DNA of 15,198 nt. Origin: Spirogloea muscicola. Its lineage: Eukaryota; Streptophyta; Zygnematophyceae; Spirogloeales; Spirogloeaceae. The translations under genes and the position numbers were made by a program. Below are positions 9,021-15,198 of this stretch, in pieces. A model generated the notes under the pieces. It worked only from the letters and a program-made list of their open reading frames with translations. It was not told the origin of the DNA and did no database searches. The DNA lies in NCBI GenBank assembly GCA_009602725.1, contig WELB01000031.1:486486-501683 (forward strand), read 5' to 3'. Every line of letters starts with the position of its first letter. Within the stretch, counting starts at the first letter, position 1.

Positions 9021-9291
9021 CAAAGGACAGCACAGCTGTTGCTCAGCAGCTCGAGGCTCCCCTGGGAGTAGGCCATCGGTCTCTGCCACCTGTGAGCTGG
9101 CTTGGCAGTCAGGAAGGCTAAGTGTACATACAGGCAATCTGCGCAGAGAGTTGCTGCGCGGCTTATGATGCCGGGGGTATTTCCCGTCGCGCAGAGAAGG
9201 TTTCCTCTTGGGTCGCTTGGTCGCATCCGTCTAGGACGATGTGCCAGAGCAATCGTGCTTGGCTGCACTTGGTGGCTGCACCAGGAGGACA
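9021..9291 (+). other. probable 3' UTR of the DsbA-like gene
   Basis: No protein family was recognised between the stop codon and the TGTAA at 9292. The region lies within, and overlaps the start of, a 210-codon open stretch (9122-9754) that begins without ATG and looks like chance. Confidence 0.5.
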
Positions 9292-9296
9292 TGTAA
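9292..9296 (+). terminator. TGTAA poly(A) signal for the DsbA-like gene
   Basis: A single TGTAA lies 272 bases past the stop, matching the chlorophyte signal and the distance seen for ALB3 (about 300 bases). Confidence 0.45.
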
Positions 9297-9723
9297 CAGT
9301 ACTTTCATCCTGTAGACTTGAACGTGCAAAGCTATCCTGCAGTGCCCACTCCGTTTCATTTGCGGCGCTCTTCATCTGGGCAATCAACGTCTATCCTGCA
9401 TTTCACTGTCAAGGCTATACAGTCGTATCAGTGGTCATGTCATGGGCTACTGCTGCACCTGCAATCTTCTTTCAGCAGACAACAAGAGCGAGGCACAGTG
9501 CTGGCGTTGGCAGCGCCACTGGACTCCAGGCGTCATGCTTGGTTGCAGTTGCAGCTGCTGCTCTTGCTGCAGAGACTGGGGATGCTCGGCAGATTGCTGC
9601 GCACCGAGGATGGGGGCGGTCAGCATGTGCACCCCGCATGGTGTCTGAAGTGGGTCTAGTGGCGACGCATTGGAGGGTCACGGGGCCACATTGGTGGTTT
9701 GGACCGCGGGATCCTTTTCTCCA
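9297..9723. other. intergenic stretch, no recognised gene
   Basis: Both strands have long open frames here because CTG/GCA-rich words lack stops: a 633-base plus frame from 9122 and several minus frames. None has a convincing start, splice structure or family motif. A CTGCAG/GCTGCTGCT-rich patch (9540-9580) explains much of the openness. Confidence 0.4.
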
Positions 9724-9752
9724 TCATTCTTTCTGGGCTTGGCCTGACAGCT
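9724..9752 (-). repeat. GCR modules A and B, diverged, copy 8
   Basis: CATTCTTTCTGGGCTTGGCC followed by TGACAGCT is module B plus module A read from the minus strand, with one extra T in the GGGCTGG core. The match is short but keeps the order and spacing of the other copies. Confidence 0.5.
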
Positions 9753-9862
9753 AGGCACTCTTACTTCTCAAAGCCATTGCCCTGCATTGGAAATGCTGTG
9801 TGAGGGACATACGGGACGGGACATGGGGCCCCGACTTTGAGGGGGAACGAACAGAAGAAGAA

Positions 9863-9873
9863 TTTATAAAAAG
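9863..9873 (+). promoter_or_regulatory. canonical TATA box
   Basis: TTTATAAAAAG is the best TATA box in the window. Transcription would start near 9895-9900. It could drive the small frame at 9934, or be a distal start for the Gly/Gln-rich gene at 10885 through a spliced leader. No donor was identified that settles this. Confidence 0.45.
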
Positions 9874-9933
9874 CTCTGCACGCTCTGTCGCCTGTCCCTA
9901 TTCCCCTCGACCGTGGACTCCAGCAGCGACGAC

Positions 9934-10047
9934 ATGCTGAAGCACGACATCTCGCATCCACCTGATCTATCGTTCCATACCGAAACAGCTTCCAAATTGA
10001 CGGCGGGTGCTGTGAGAGGCCAGCCCAAAGGAATGGACAAGGTCTGA
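9934..10047 (+). CDS. small ORF of 37 codons ending inside a repeat copy
   Basis: The ATG lies about 60 bases after the TATA box, with short leader spacing. The protein begins MLKHDISHPPDLSFHTETAS. Its last third (AVRGQPKGMDKV) is translated from GCR modules A and B, so the stop codon belongs to the repeat. It may be a truncated old first exon, a real short peptide gene, or chance. Nothing in it resembles a known family. Confidence 0.2.
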   Translation: MLKHDISHPPDLSFHTETASKLTAGAVRGQPKGMDKV

Positions 10048-10299
10048 AAGGAAAGCGGAGTGTGTATTGAGTGATGGAGGGCCTCTGTGGCCAAGTACAA
10101 AGGCAAGCACATTGACAGATGGACATCACCTGCCGCTAAGCTGACCCGCTCGGTAACCACGAGTCAGCACATAGAGGTCGCTAACTGCTGCCCAAATACC
10201 GGACGGCAATCGACCAGCTCTGGTGCCACCAACGAAGGCCTCGACTAGCTTTCTGATGCAAAGAGAGTGAAGGCGCGCAGGGGGCATGAAATGAAAGAA
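10009..10299 (+). repeat. GCR dispersed repeat, copy 9 (A and B, with distant C)
   Basis: Modules A and B are contiguous at 10009-10050 (TGCTGTGAGAGGCCAGCCCA, then AAGGAATGGACAAGGTCTGAAAG). About 210 bases later, GAAGGCGCGCAGGGGGCATG and AAATGAAAG (10268-10299) match the first half of module C. The intervening unique DNA suggests an insertion or two separate fragments. Confidence 0.55.
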
Positions 10300-10323
10300 G
10301 TGACACTCCAAATGGGGGGCAAG

Positions 10324-10475
10324 GGCTGTGATAAGCCAGCCCAAGAAGAATTGACAAGGGTTCGGAGGGGCCGACAAGCGTTTAGCAGCTACAGAGGGGC
10401 CTGAAGATGGCATGTCAGCACAGGGGGAGGATGAAGTGAAAGGGAGGCCAATTCAAGCCAATCAATGCATTGGTT
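10324..10475 (+). repeat. GCR dispersed repeat, copy 10 (near-complete)
   Basis: Module A/B (GGCTGTGATAAGCCAGCCCA, AGAAGAATTGACAAGG) at 10324-10361 is followed at 10434-10470 by the end of module C (GTGAAAGGGAGGCCAATTCA, then AGCCAATCAATGCATTGGTTC). The order and roughly 150-bp length match copy 1 in opposite orientation. Confidence 0.65.
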
Positions 10476-10667
10476 CTGATGCAAAAGCATGAGCCTGAGC
10501 TCGCTGCAGACAGGGCTGACACCCGCGACGTCGCAAGAAGAGACAAGCAGGCCGGATGGCGCAAGAGCAAGGTGAAGCAGTTACCGACGGGCGCAGCGGC
10601 AGTGGCAGCTCCGCCACGCGGCGGCGAGCGGCCGCCGGGTGCAGGTGTCGCCCCGCCGGGGACGTAC

Positions 10668-10766
10668 CGCGTCAGCACGCTGACGCGCGGCCGCCCGTCA
10701 GATTGCGGCCCCCCCCGGCACCCGCCACGTGGCACGGCCGGAGCCCTCAGCACTCGCCACGTGGCA
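10668..10766 (+). promoter_or_regulatory. bZIP-type dyad plus two identical G-boxes, promoter of the Gly/Gln-rich gene
   Basis: CGCGTCAGC-AC-GCTGACGCG (10668-10687) is a perfect dyad holding TGACG on both strands, the core of as-1/TGA-type bZIP sites. Two identical GCCACGTGGCA words (10724-10734 and 10756-10766) contain the G-box CACGTG and lie 32 bp apart, about three helical turns. G-boxes of this kind are bound by bZIP and bHLH factors in light, ABA and stress responses of green plants. Location is about 120-220 bp before the start codon. Confidence 0.6.
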
Positions 10767-10857
10767 AGCGGCACCATAGCCACCCCCCGGGGTCTCTTCA
10801 CGGCTCAGTCCATTGCCACCTGCCGTCGCAGAAGCCGCCGGGAAAGCCGCCGCGTTA

Positions 10858-10884
10858 GCCGCCGCCGCCGCCGCCGCCGCCGCC
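10858..10884 (+). repeat. (GCC)9 run ending at the start codon
   Basis: Nine perfect GCC triplets directly precede ATG at 10885. The run is in the leader, not coding. GCC before ATG also fits the GC-rich start context usual in green algae. Confidence 0.75.
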
Positions 10885-12378
10885 ATGAGCTTCTTCGGCG
10901 GGGTGAGGCCCGGCGCCGCTGTGGCTGCTGGCCGCGCTCCGACCGTCCATTCCTCTGCGCCGGCGGGCTGACCTTGCGCCTTGGCTGGGCCGCCTGCGCA
11001 GAACAACGACGGGAACCAGCAGGGGATGATGGGCCAGGAGGGCCAGGGCATGGGCCAGGGCATGGGCCAGGACATGAGCCAGGGCCAGGGCATGGGCCAG
11101 GGCATGGGCCAGGGCCAGGGCATGGGCCAGGTGAGGCCGCCGCCGCTCCGTCTCGCGGGCTCGACCTTGCAGAGATGTTCATGGCGGCGCTGGCTGTGAC
11201 GGCCCCGCGAGACGTGAGATTGTATGGATTGTGGTCGTCCATGCTCTGCTCACAGTAGCTCTGCCGCAGCTCAGTGGCCCAAGTGTGGCTCTGCATTCCA
11301 TGTGCCGCAGCAGCAGCAGCAGGGCGAGGGCGGCTTCCTGAACAGCCTGGAGCAGAAGTTCATGGGCGGCGGCAACAACAGCAACCAGGGTGGCATGGGG
11401 GGCGGCACGGGGGGGCAGCAGCAGCAGGGCGGCTTCATGGACAACATGAAGAACGAGGGGGAGCGCGCCATGATCCAGCAGCAGGTTGACGGCGTGGTCG
11501 GCAAGCAGACCGTGAGTGCACTCTTCCCCATCATCTCCGGCCATCGCATCCGCCTTGTTCAGAGGCACTTATGCTCTTTGCCATCTTTTTGGCTGGCATC
11601 CCTGTCAATTGCATTGTAATGCCAATTATCTTGGCTGGCCATGAGCACGTTTCTGCTCCAGCTGTGGCTTTTGAGTCCGCCAGATGGCTGCTTGGAGCAC
11701 AGTCGTCGTCGGACTGCCCTCGGGCCCAGCCGTTGTCTACTTAACTCATGTTCACCTGTCCACGCCCAATTCAGGGCATGCTCGGCAAGGCGGAGGCGTA
11801 TGGGGTTGATTTCGTGGAGGACCGCGTGCTGGGCCCAAATCAGGGGGGCAACTCCAACCAGCAGCAGGTATATGGCAGTCTCTACTACCACTTGAGACAC
11901 CCTCACTAAGCACAAAGGGCCAGCACATGCTGTCCATAGTCAGGTATACAGCGGAGACAGGTTACGGTATGAAGGTATGTACAGCTTATACATTCTGCAG
12001 GTTTGAAGGTACTTGAAGGCATTTGAAGGTATCTGAGGTAATTACAGGTCAAGACCCATTGCATTCAGATACGAACTTGTACAGGCCCTTGTAGAATGCA
12101 CTATTGCTGTGACTCCACTAGGTCATGCGATCCCACCACACTAAAATATCATTTGTAGCCAATGAGGGGGCGGGTAGAGGTCCTTAGCTCCTCCCTGCTA
12201 CTCGGCGGCCCAGGACGAACTTCTGCTCATCATGTGTCATGCAGTAGGCAATTGTGCTCTTGTCCTCTATATTGTCCTCTATATTATCAGCTGATTTGCA
12301 GTAAGAATGACCTGTCTGTTTATAACTTACCCTGATCCGCCTGTGCTGTAGCAGGGCGGTGGTGGGGGCTTCTTTTAG
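10885..12378 (+). CDS. Gly/Gln/Met-rich, probably disordered 154-aa protein of unknown function, 5 exons
   Basis: Exons: 10885-10902, 11002-11130, 11311-11511, 11775-11867, 12355-12378. Every intron is GT..AG and phase 0, and the stop is TAG. Residues 1-6 are MSFFGG. Residues 7-49 are a Gly-Gln-Met repeat (GMGQGMGQDMSQGQGMGQ and similar). Residues 50-116 hold two related units, GGFLNSLEQKFMGGGNN and GGFMDNMKNEGERAMIQQ, then VDGVVGKQT. Residues 117-147 include GMLGKAEAYGVDFVEDRVLG, possibly one or two short amphipathic helices. The end is GGGGGFF. There is no signal peptide or membrane segment. No family is recognised with confidence; composition recalls stress-related disordered proteins, which fits the G-box promoter, but that is inference. 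Exon 1 (six codons) and exon 5 (seven codons) are the least certain calls. Confidence 0.75.
11041..11130 (+). repeat. coding minisatellite, 12-bp unit
   Basis: Unit GGCCAGGGCATG (Gly-Gln-Gly-Met) is repeated about seven times, with two 6-base GGCCAG insertions and one variant (GGCCAGGACATG, then AGCCAG). All length changes are multiples of three, so the frame is kept. The high identity between units suggests recent slippage. Confidence 0.8.
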
Positions 12379-12672
12379 GGACGGGCACACTGTCTGTACA
12401 CCAACAAATACTGCTTACATCAATCTGCGCTCCTAGGATCAATAGAAGGGGAGCAGACGGCCCGGCCAAGATCGTAGATCTCTTATGTACAATTGTGAGC
12501 AAATGTCACTAGCAAGACAAATCGTCCTGACTTCCTTGGCTCAGGTCCAACACAAAGTCGAACATTGGAAATCATCTTGACTTCCTAAATTGTCTATTTT
12601 CTTTCAGGCATTCGGTTGGGATGGTCAAATGGACAAAGAAGTCGAGTGATTGAGGACATTACCAATGAGCAG
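12379..12672. other. convergent 3' UTR region of the Gly/Gln-rich and ankyrin-BTB genes
   Basis: The two stop codons face each other across 294 bases. No exact TGTAA was found on plus here. An imperfect 18-base direct repeat (AAATCGTCCTGACTTCCT near 12519 and AAATCATCTTGACTTCCT near 12569) lies in the shared spacer. No gene is seen. Confidence 0.5.
12415..12419 (-). terminator. TGTAA poly(A) signal for the ankyrin-BTB gene
   Basis: TTACA on plus is TGTAA on minus, 254 bases past the ankyrin-BTB stop. This places the end of that transcript within about 40 bases of the stop codon of the opposite gene, so the two mRNAs probably overlap in antisense. Confidence 0.4.
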
Positions 12673-14551
12673 CTATGTACTTTGCTTGTCAGTAGTTTCC
12701 TCAGCTTCGCTCAAGCCCTCGGCCGGCTGGAAGAGTTGCTGGGGCCCGCCTGTCGGTGCCAAACGATCTGAGTAGCTCATTGTGTGCACAAGCGCCTTGT
12801 CCACCCTCCTTGCCATCTCGTCCCGAATAGACCGGTGGCACTTCAGCCCCAACAGGTCGGATTTGCACTCGATTGCAACATGCAGCACCTTGATCCAATT
12901 TTCTGGGGAAGCAACAGAAGCAGTAAACTGGGATCAGTCTGCTTCGAGGTTTTCTTACACATATTTTATGATGTAGCACCCGTGGACCGACCACACTCAC
13001 AGCTTATTCACAAGTAGATTTGACCCTACGAGAGCACAACATGCAATGAGGAAGGATATGAAGCAAGCCCTTTCAATGACTGAAGTAGAATATGCGGCAG
13101 CACTGGGAGCAACAAAGACTATACCTGGCTCGATGAGTATGTGCTGCTCACAGAGCTCCACCACACTTGTCACATTGTACTGCACCACCACAACACGCAT
13201 GGCACAGTCACTTCCATTGTAGTAGATGGAAAACACAAAATAGTCATCACATTCCTCTTACGATTTGTCGCAGCACTTCAGGCGGTTACCTTGTGTGCCA
13301 ACCGGAGGAGATAAAGGCCGCGGCGCTCAAGGTAGTCAGTATCTAGGTGACCGGTATATATGAATTGTATGAGCATCTGGACGATGGGGAAAGATGCGTC
13401 CTTGATTTGCAGACGCGCGGCGGACAGCGCTGTCACTGGCTCAATATTGGCCTTGAATAACTGCAAACAATTCCCAATATAAGCCTTGCGTCAGATCTCG
13501 ACGGTTGCATGGCGTCGAGCACAGCAGCACATTTGAATGAGCACACCGCCGGGGCCTGACCTTGGAGCTCTCGTAGAGGAGGAGCTTCAGCGCCGGCACC
13601 CAGCTGCCCTCAGCCCAGACCTCGACCAGCTCGTGATCTCGCGCCCTGTAGACGGCGGCCCAGCCACGCTGCACCTCTGACAGGACAGCGGCAGCGTCCA
13701 GCGGCACCTCTGCCACGCCCTTCTTCTCGAGCTGTGCTGCGCCTGCAGCAGCCAGGAGCTCCAGAACAGAGTCCCAGTGGCGGTACTCCCATCCTGCACA
13801 TGTCAAGCACGGCGTGCTCCATGTCATGACCAGGTGAAGCTGCATGCGCATGCAGGCATTTGAGGCGGCATCGTGGGCACTGCCGGAGCAGCCATGGGGG
13901 GAAGTGGGCAGTGCTAACCACGGAGGTAGAGGGAGGACTTGAGCTCGAGCGCGAGGAGGAGGGGGGTCTTGTGCAGCACGGAAATCTTGCGCGTCTCCAC
14001 CAGCGCCTCGCCGTGCGGGTGGCGGCGGTCGTGGCGCGCGATGCTGATCTTATGCGCCGACGGCGGCGTGGCCGCCGGCAGGCCGGCGTCGGCGCCGTGC
14101 TCCAGCAGCAGCCGCAGCACGCCCACGTCGCGCCCGTTCTCGTAGCCGTAGACGGCCAGGTGCAGCGCCGTGATGCCCTGCAGACGCACGCCCACCATCA
14201 AGGCCCTGCATTGCTCATATTCGCCACATTCCCGACGATGGGTTCTCGTCTCCAGCTACTGGCCGCCTCCGCTGTGAGCGCCACCACGGCGAGCAAGGCG
14301 GGTTGCCAGTTGCTACGGTAGCGCGGCGGCCTAGAGGGGACCTCGTCGTTGTAGGCGTCGAGGTCGACGTCGGGGTGCTGGCGGAGGAGGGTGCCCAGCG
14401 TCCGGAGGTTGCCGTCGGCGACGAGGCGGAAGAACGTGGCCTGGTTCAGCGACCCGACGTGCGCGCCAGCGTCCGCCGCCAGGCCCACGCTCTCCAGCTG
14501 CGCCTCCACGCCCGCCGCAGCCGCCGCCGGGGGCTCGGCACCGGACGCCAT
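12673..14551 (-). CDS. ankyrin repeat and BTB/POZ domain protein, 6 exons, 385 aa
   Basis: Exons on minus, in order: 14551-14342, 14177-13919, 13793-13561, 13460-13290, 13179-13125, 12902-12673. All are GT..AG, phases match, and the stop is TAG. Residues 37-70 look like a first ankyrin-type unit (FFRLVADGNLRTLGTLLRQH). Residues 71-101 are a clear ankyrin repeat (ITALHLAVYGYENGRDVG, then VLRLLLEHGADA). A weaker one spans about 139-176 (KTPLLLALEL, then SVLELLAAAGAA). Residues 211-290 form a diverged BTB domain, from VEVWAEGSWVPALKLLL to IQFIYTGHLD, with YLLRLAHKYNVTSVVELCEQ leading into a BACK-like tail. Such proteins are often Cullin-3 ubiquitin-ligase adaptors or protein scaffolds; the partner is unknown. 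The BTB 'HR.VL' region has Ala-Leu-Lys, lacking the usual His. The start at 14551 is preferred; the frame stays open upstream through poly-Ala and repeat DNA. Confidence 0.88.
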
Positions 14552-14585
14552 CCCGCCTTCGCCGCCAGTGCCGCCGCCACTCACG

Positions 14586-14586
<1 letters not shown>

Positions 14587-14631
<45 letters not shown>
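14587..14631 (-). repeat. (CGG)15 / (GCC)15 microsatellite upstream of the ankyrin-BTB start
   Basis: Fifteen perfect triplets. On the minus strand this is a GCC run 35 bases before the chosen ATG, like the GCC run before the Gly/Gln-rich gene. If translation began further upstream it would encode poly-alanine. A GTGAGT donor-like word follows the run on minus, so a spliced leader cannot be excluded. Confidence 0.75.
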
Positions 14632-14682
14632 GAGCTTTGCTGGCCTCGGCGAGCCTCTGAACAGAATGAGTGGAAAGAGCGC

Positions 14683-14716
14683 AGAGAGAGAGAGAGAGAA
14701 AGAAGAAAGAAGAAAG
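14683..14716. repeat. GA-rich tract
   Basis: A nearly pure (GA)n and AAGAAAG tract, which is CT-rich on the transcribed strand of the ankyrin-BTB gene. It may act as a pyrimidine-rich promoter or leader element, or be simple-sequence drift. Confidence 0.6.
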
Positions 14717-14773
14717 GGCTCGCCCATTGAGGATAGGGGCTGGACAAGCCAGCCCAAAAAAGAATGAACAAAG
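14716..14773 (+). repeat. GCR modules A and B, copy 11, with a shared 5' extension
   Basis: GCTCGCCCATTGAG, then GGGGCTGGACAAGCCAGCCC, then AAAAAAGAATGAACAAAG. The core arms GGGCTGG and CCAGCCC are perfect inverted repeats here. The 14-base extension is shared with copy 12 but not with the left-hand copies, marking a subfamily. Confidence 0.7.
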
Positions 14774-14938
14774 AACGAGAAGGGGGCCAGAGGAAGCCAG
14801 AGGAAGCGCTAAGAAACCAAAGCACACAAAGAAAGAAGAGAGAGAGAGCCTGCCTCCTCCCTCCTCCCTTCCTCCTCGCCTAGCGCCCCGGCCGTGCCAG
14901 TCCGCCCTCTGCGCCGGCGACGATCAGAAGAAAGAAGG

Positions 14939-14995
14939 TGCTCGCCCATTGAGAAGAGGGGCTGGCAAAGCCAACCCAAAAAGAATGGACAATGT
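14939..14995 (+). repeat. GCR modules A and B, copy 12, same subfamily as copy 11
   Basis: GCTCGCCCATTGAG, GGGGCTGGCAAAGCCAACCC and AAAAAGAATGGACAATG follow the same order as copy 11, 228 bases away and in the same orientation. One arm of the inverted repeat has decayed (CCAACCC). Confidence 0.7.
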
Positions 14996-15198
14996 TCAAA
15001 GCCAAAGAAAGAGGTGCTGAAAAAGGACTACACTACAAAGTGCAAGATGGTGCAGAGGGAGATGCAGATGGCTGCTCAGTATCCACGTGTGAGCAACAGC
15101 AGATCAGAGTAACTCGGAGCAGGAGAAGCGGCACTTTGCCGAGACCCGGAAGCAGCAGCCATAGCACGGCCAGCCCGCGCGTGGACCGCATGAGCCAA
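14996..15198. other. right edge, ambiguous coding potential on both strands
   Basis: On plus, ATG at 14992 opens 69 codons to the window end without a stop, turning Ser/Arg-rich (for example VTRSRRSGTLPRPGSSSHS). On minus, ATG at 15162 opens 28 codons (MAAASGSRQSAASPAPSYSD, stop at 15076) in a context resembling a first exon, with a GTGGAT donor-like word after LLLLTR. They cannot both be coding. Either may be an exon of a neighbouring gene or an upstream exon of the ankyrin-BTB gene. Confidence 0.25.

Noticed and set aside
9122-9754. 210-codon open frame on plus
   Set aside because: It starts at GTG, lacks an early ATG, overlaps the likely 3' UTR and poly(A) signal of the DsbA-like gene, ends inside a GCR copy, and shows no family motif; CTG/GCA-rich sequence explains its openness.
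10470-11258. 262-codon open frame on plus
   Set aside because: It runs through the promoter, leader and an intron of the Gly/Gln-rich gene in another frame, begins at TTG, and is Arg/Pro/Gly-rich, typical of GC-rich shadow frames.
10805-11296. 163-codon minus frame rich in Pro/Gly/Arg
   Set aside because: It is the antisense shadow of the Gly-Gln-Met minisatellite and the GCC run.
13860-14321. Plus-strand open frames (13860-14321 and 14303-14767) opposite the ankyrin-BTB exons
   Set aside because: They are antisense to well-supported exons with matching splice phases and ankyrin motifs; poly-Gly comes from the CGG run.
14198-14827. Longer N terminus for the ankyrin-BTB protein, starting at 14827 with a hydrophobic stretch and poly-Ala
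   Set aside because: The extra sequence is translated GCR repeat, GA-tract and GCC microsatellite; the ATG at 14551 gives a normal-looking start. Not fully excluded.
1-15198. CRISPR array, rRNA, prophage or transposase genes
   Set aside because: No regularly spaced repeats, rRNA-like segments or transposase or phage motifs were seen on either strand; spliced plastid-targeted genes indicate a eukaryotic nuclear genome.

Overview
The window looks like nuclear DNA of a green alga, most likely a trebouxiophyte of the Coccomyxa type. This is inferred from four things: a plastid ALBINO3 insertase with a transit peptide, high intron density (10, 6, 4 and 5 introns in the four genes) with clean GT..AG borders usually ending TGCAG, GC-rich first exons beside AT-richer introns, and TGTAA motifs at expected poly(A) positions. 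The genus is not proven. No bacterial operon, mobile-element gene, CRISPR array, rRNA or tRNA was seen.

Layout. (1) 1-4085, plus: ALB3, the thylakoid YidC/Oxa1-family insertase, 11 exons, lacking only its 5' end. (2) 4086-6780: 3' UTR of ALB3, then a gene-poor stretch holding at least seven degenerate copies of one dispersed repeat (called GCR here), then palindromes, a candidate promoter and a long leader. (3) 6781-9020, plus: a 224-residue FrnE-like DsbA-family thioredoxin-fold oxidoreductase, 7 exons. (4) 9021-10884: 3' UTR, more GCR copies, a strong TATA box, and a promoter with a bZIP-type dyad and two identical G-boxes. (5) 10885-12378, plus: a 154-residue Gly/Gln/Met-rich, probably disordered protein of unknown function, 5 exons all in phase 0. 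(6) 12673-14551, minus: a 385-residue ankyrin-BTB protein, 6 exons, convergent with gene 5; the two genes are 294 bp apart and their 3' UTRs probably overlap. (7) 14552-15198: its leader with (CGG)15, a GA-rich tract, two further GCR copies, and an unresolved edge.

The four genes do not form an obvious pathway; they are independent transcription units. All exon models were built by hand from reading-frame continuity, splice consensus and recalled family features, without transcript evidence. The best leads for something undescribed are the GCR repeat family, which clusters upstream of three genes, and the small Gly/Gln protein with its stress-type promoter.
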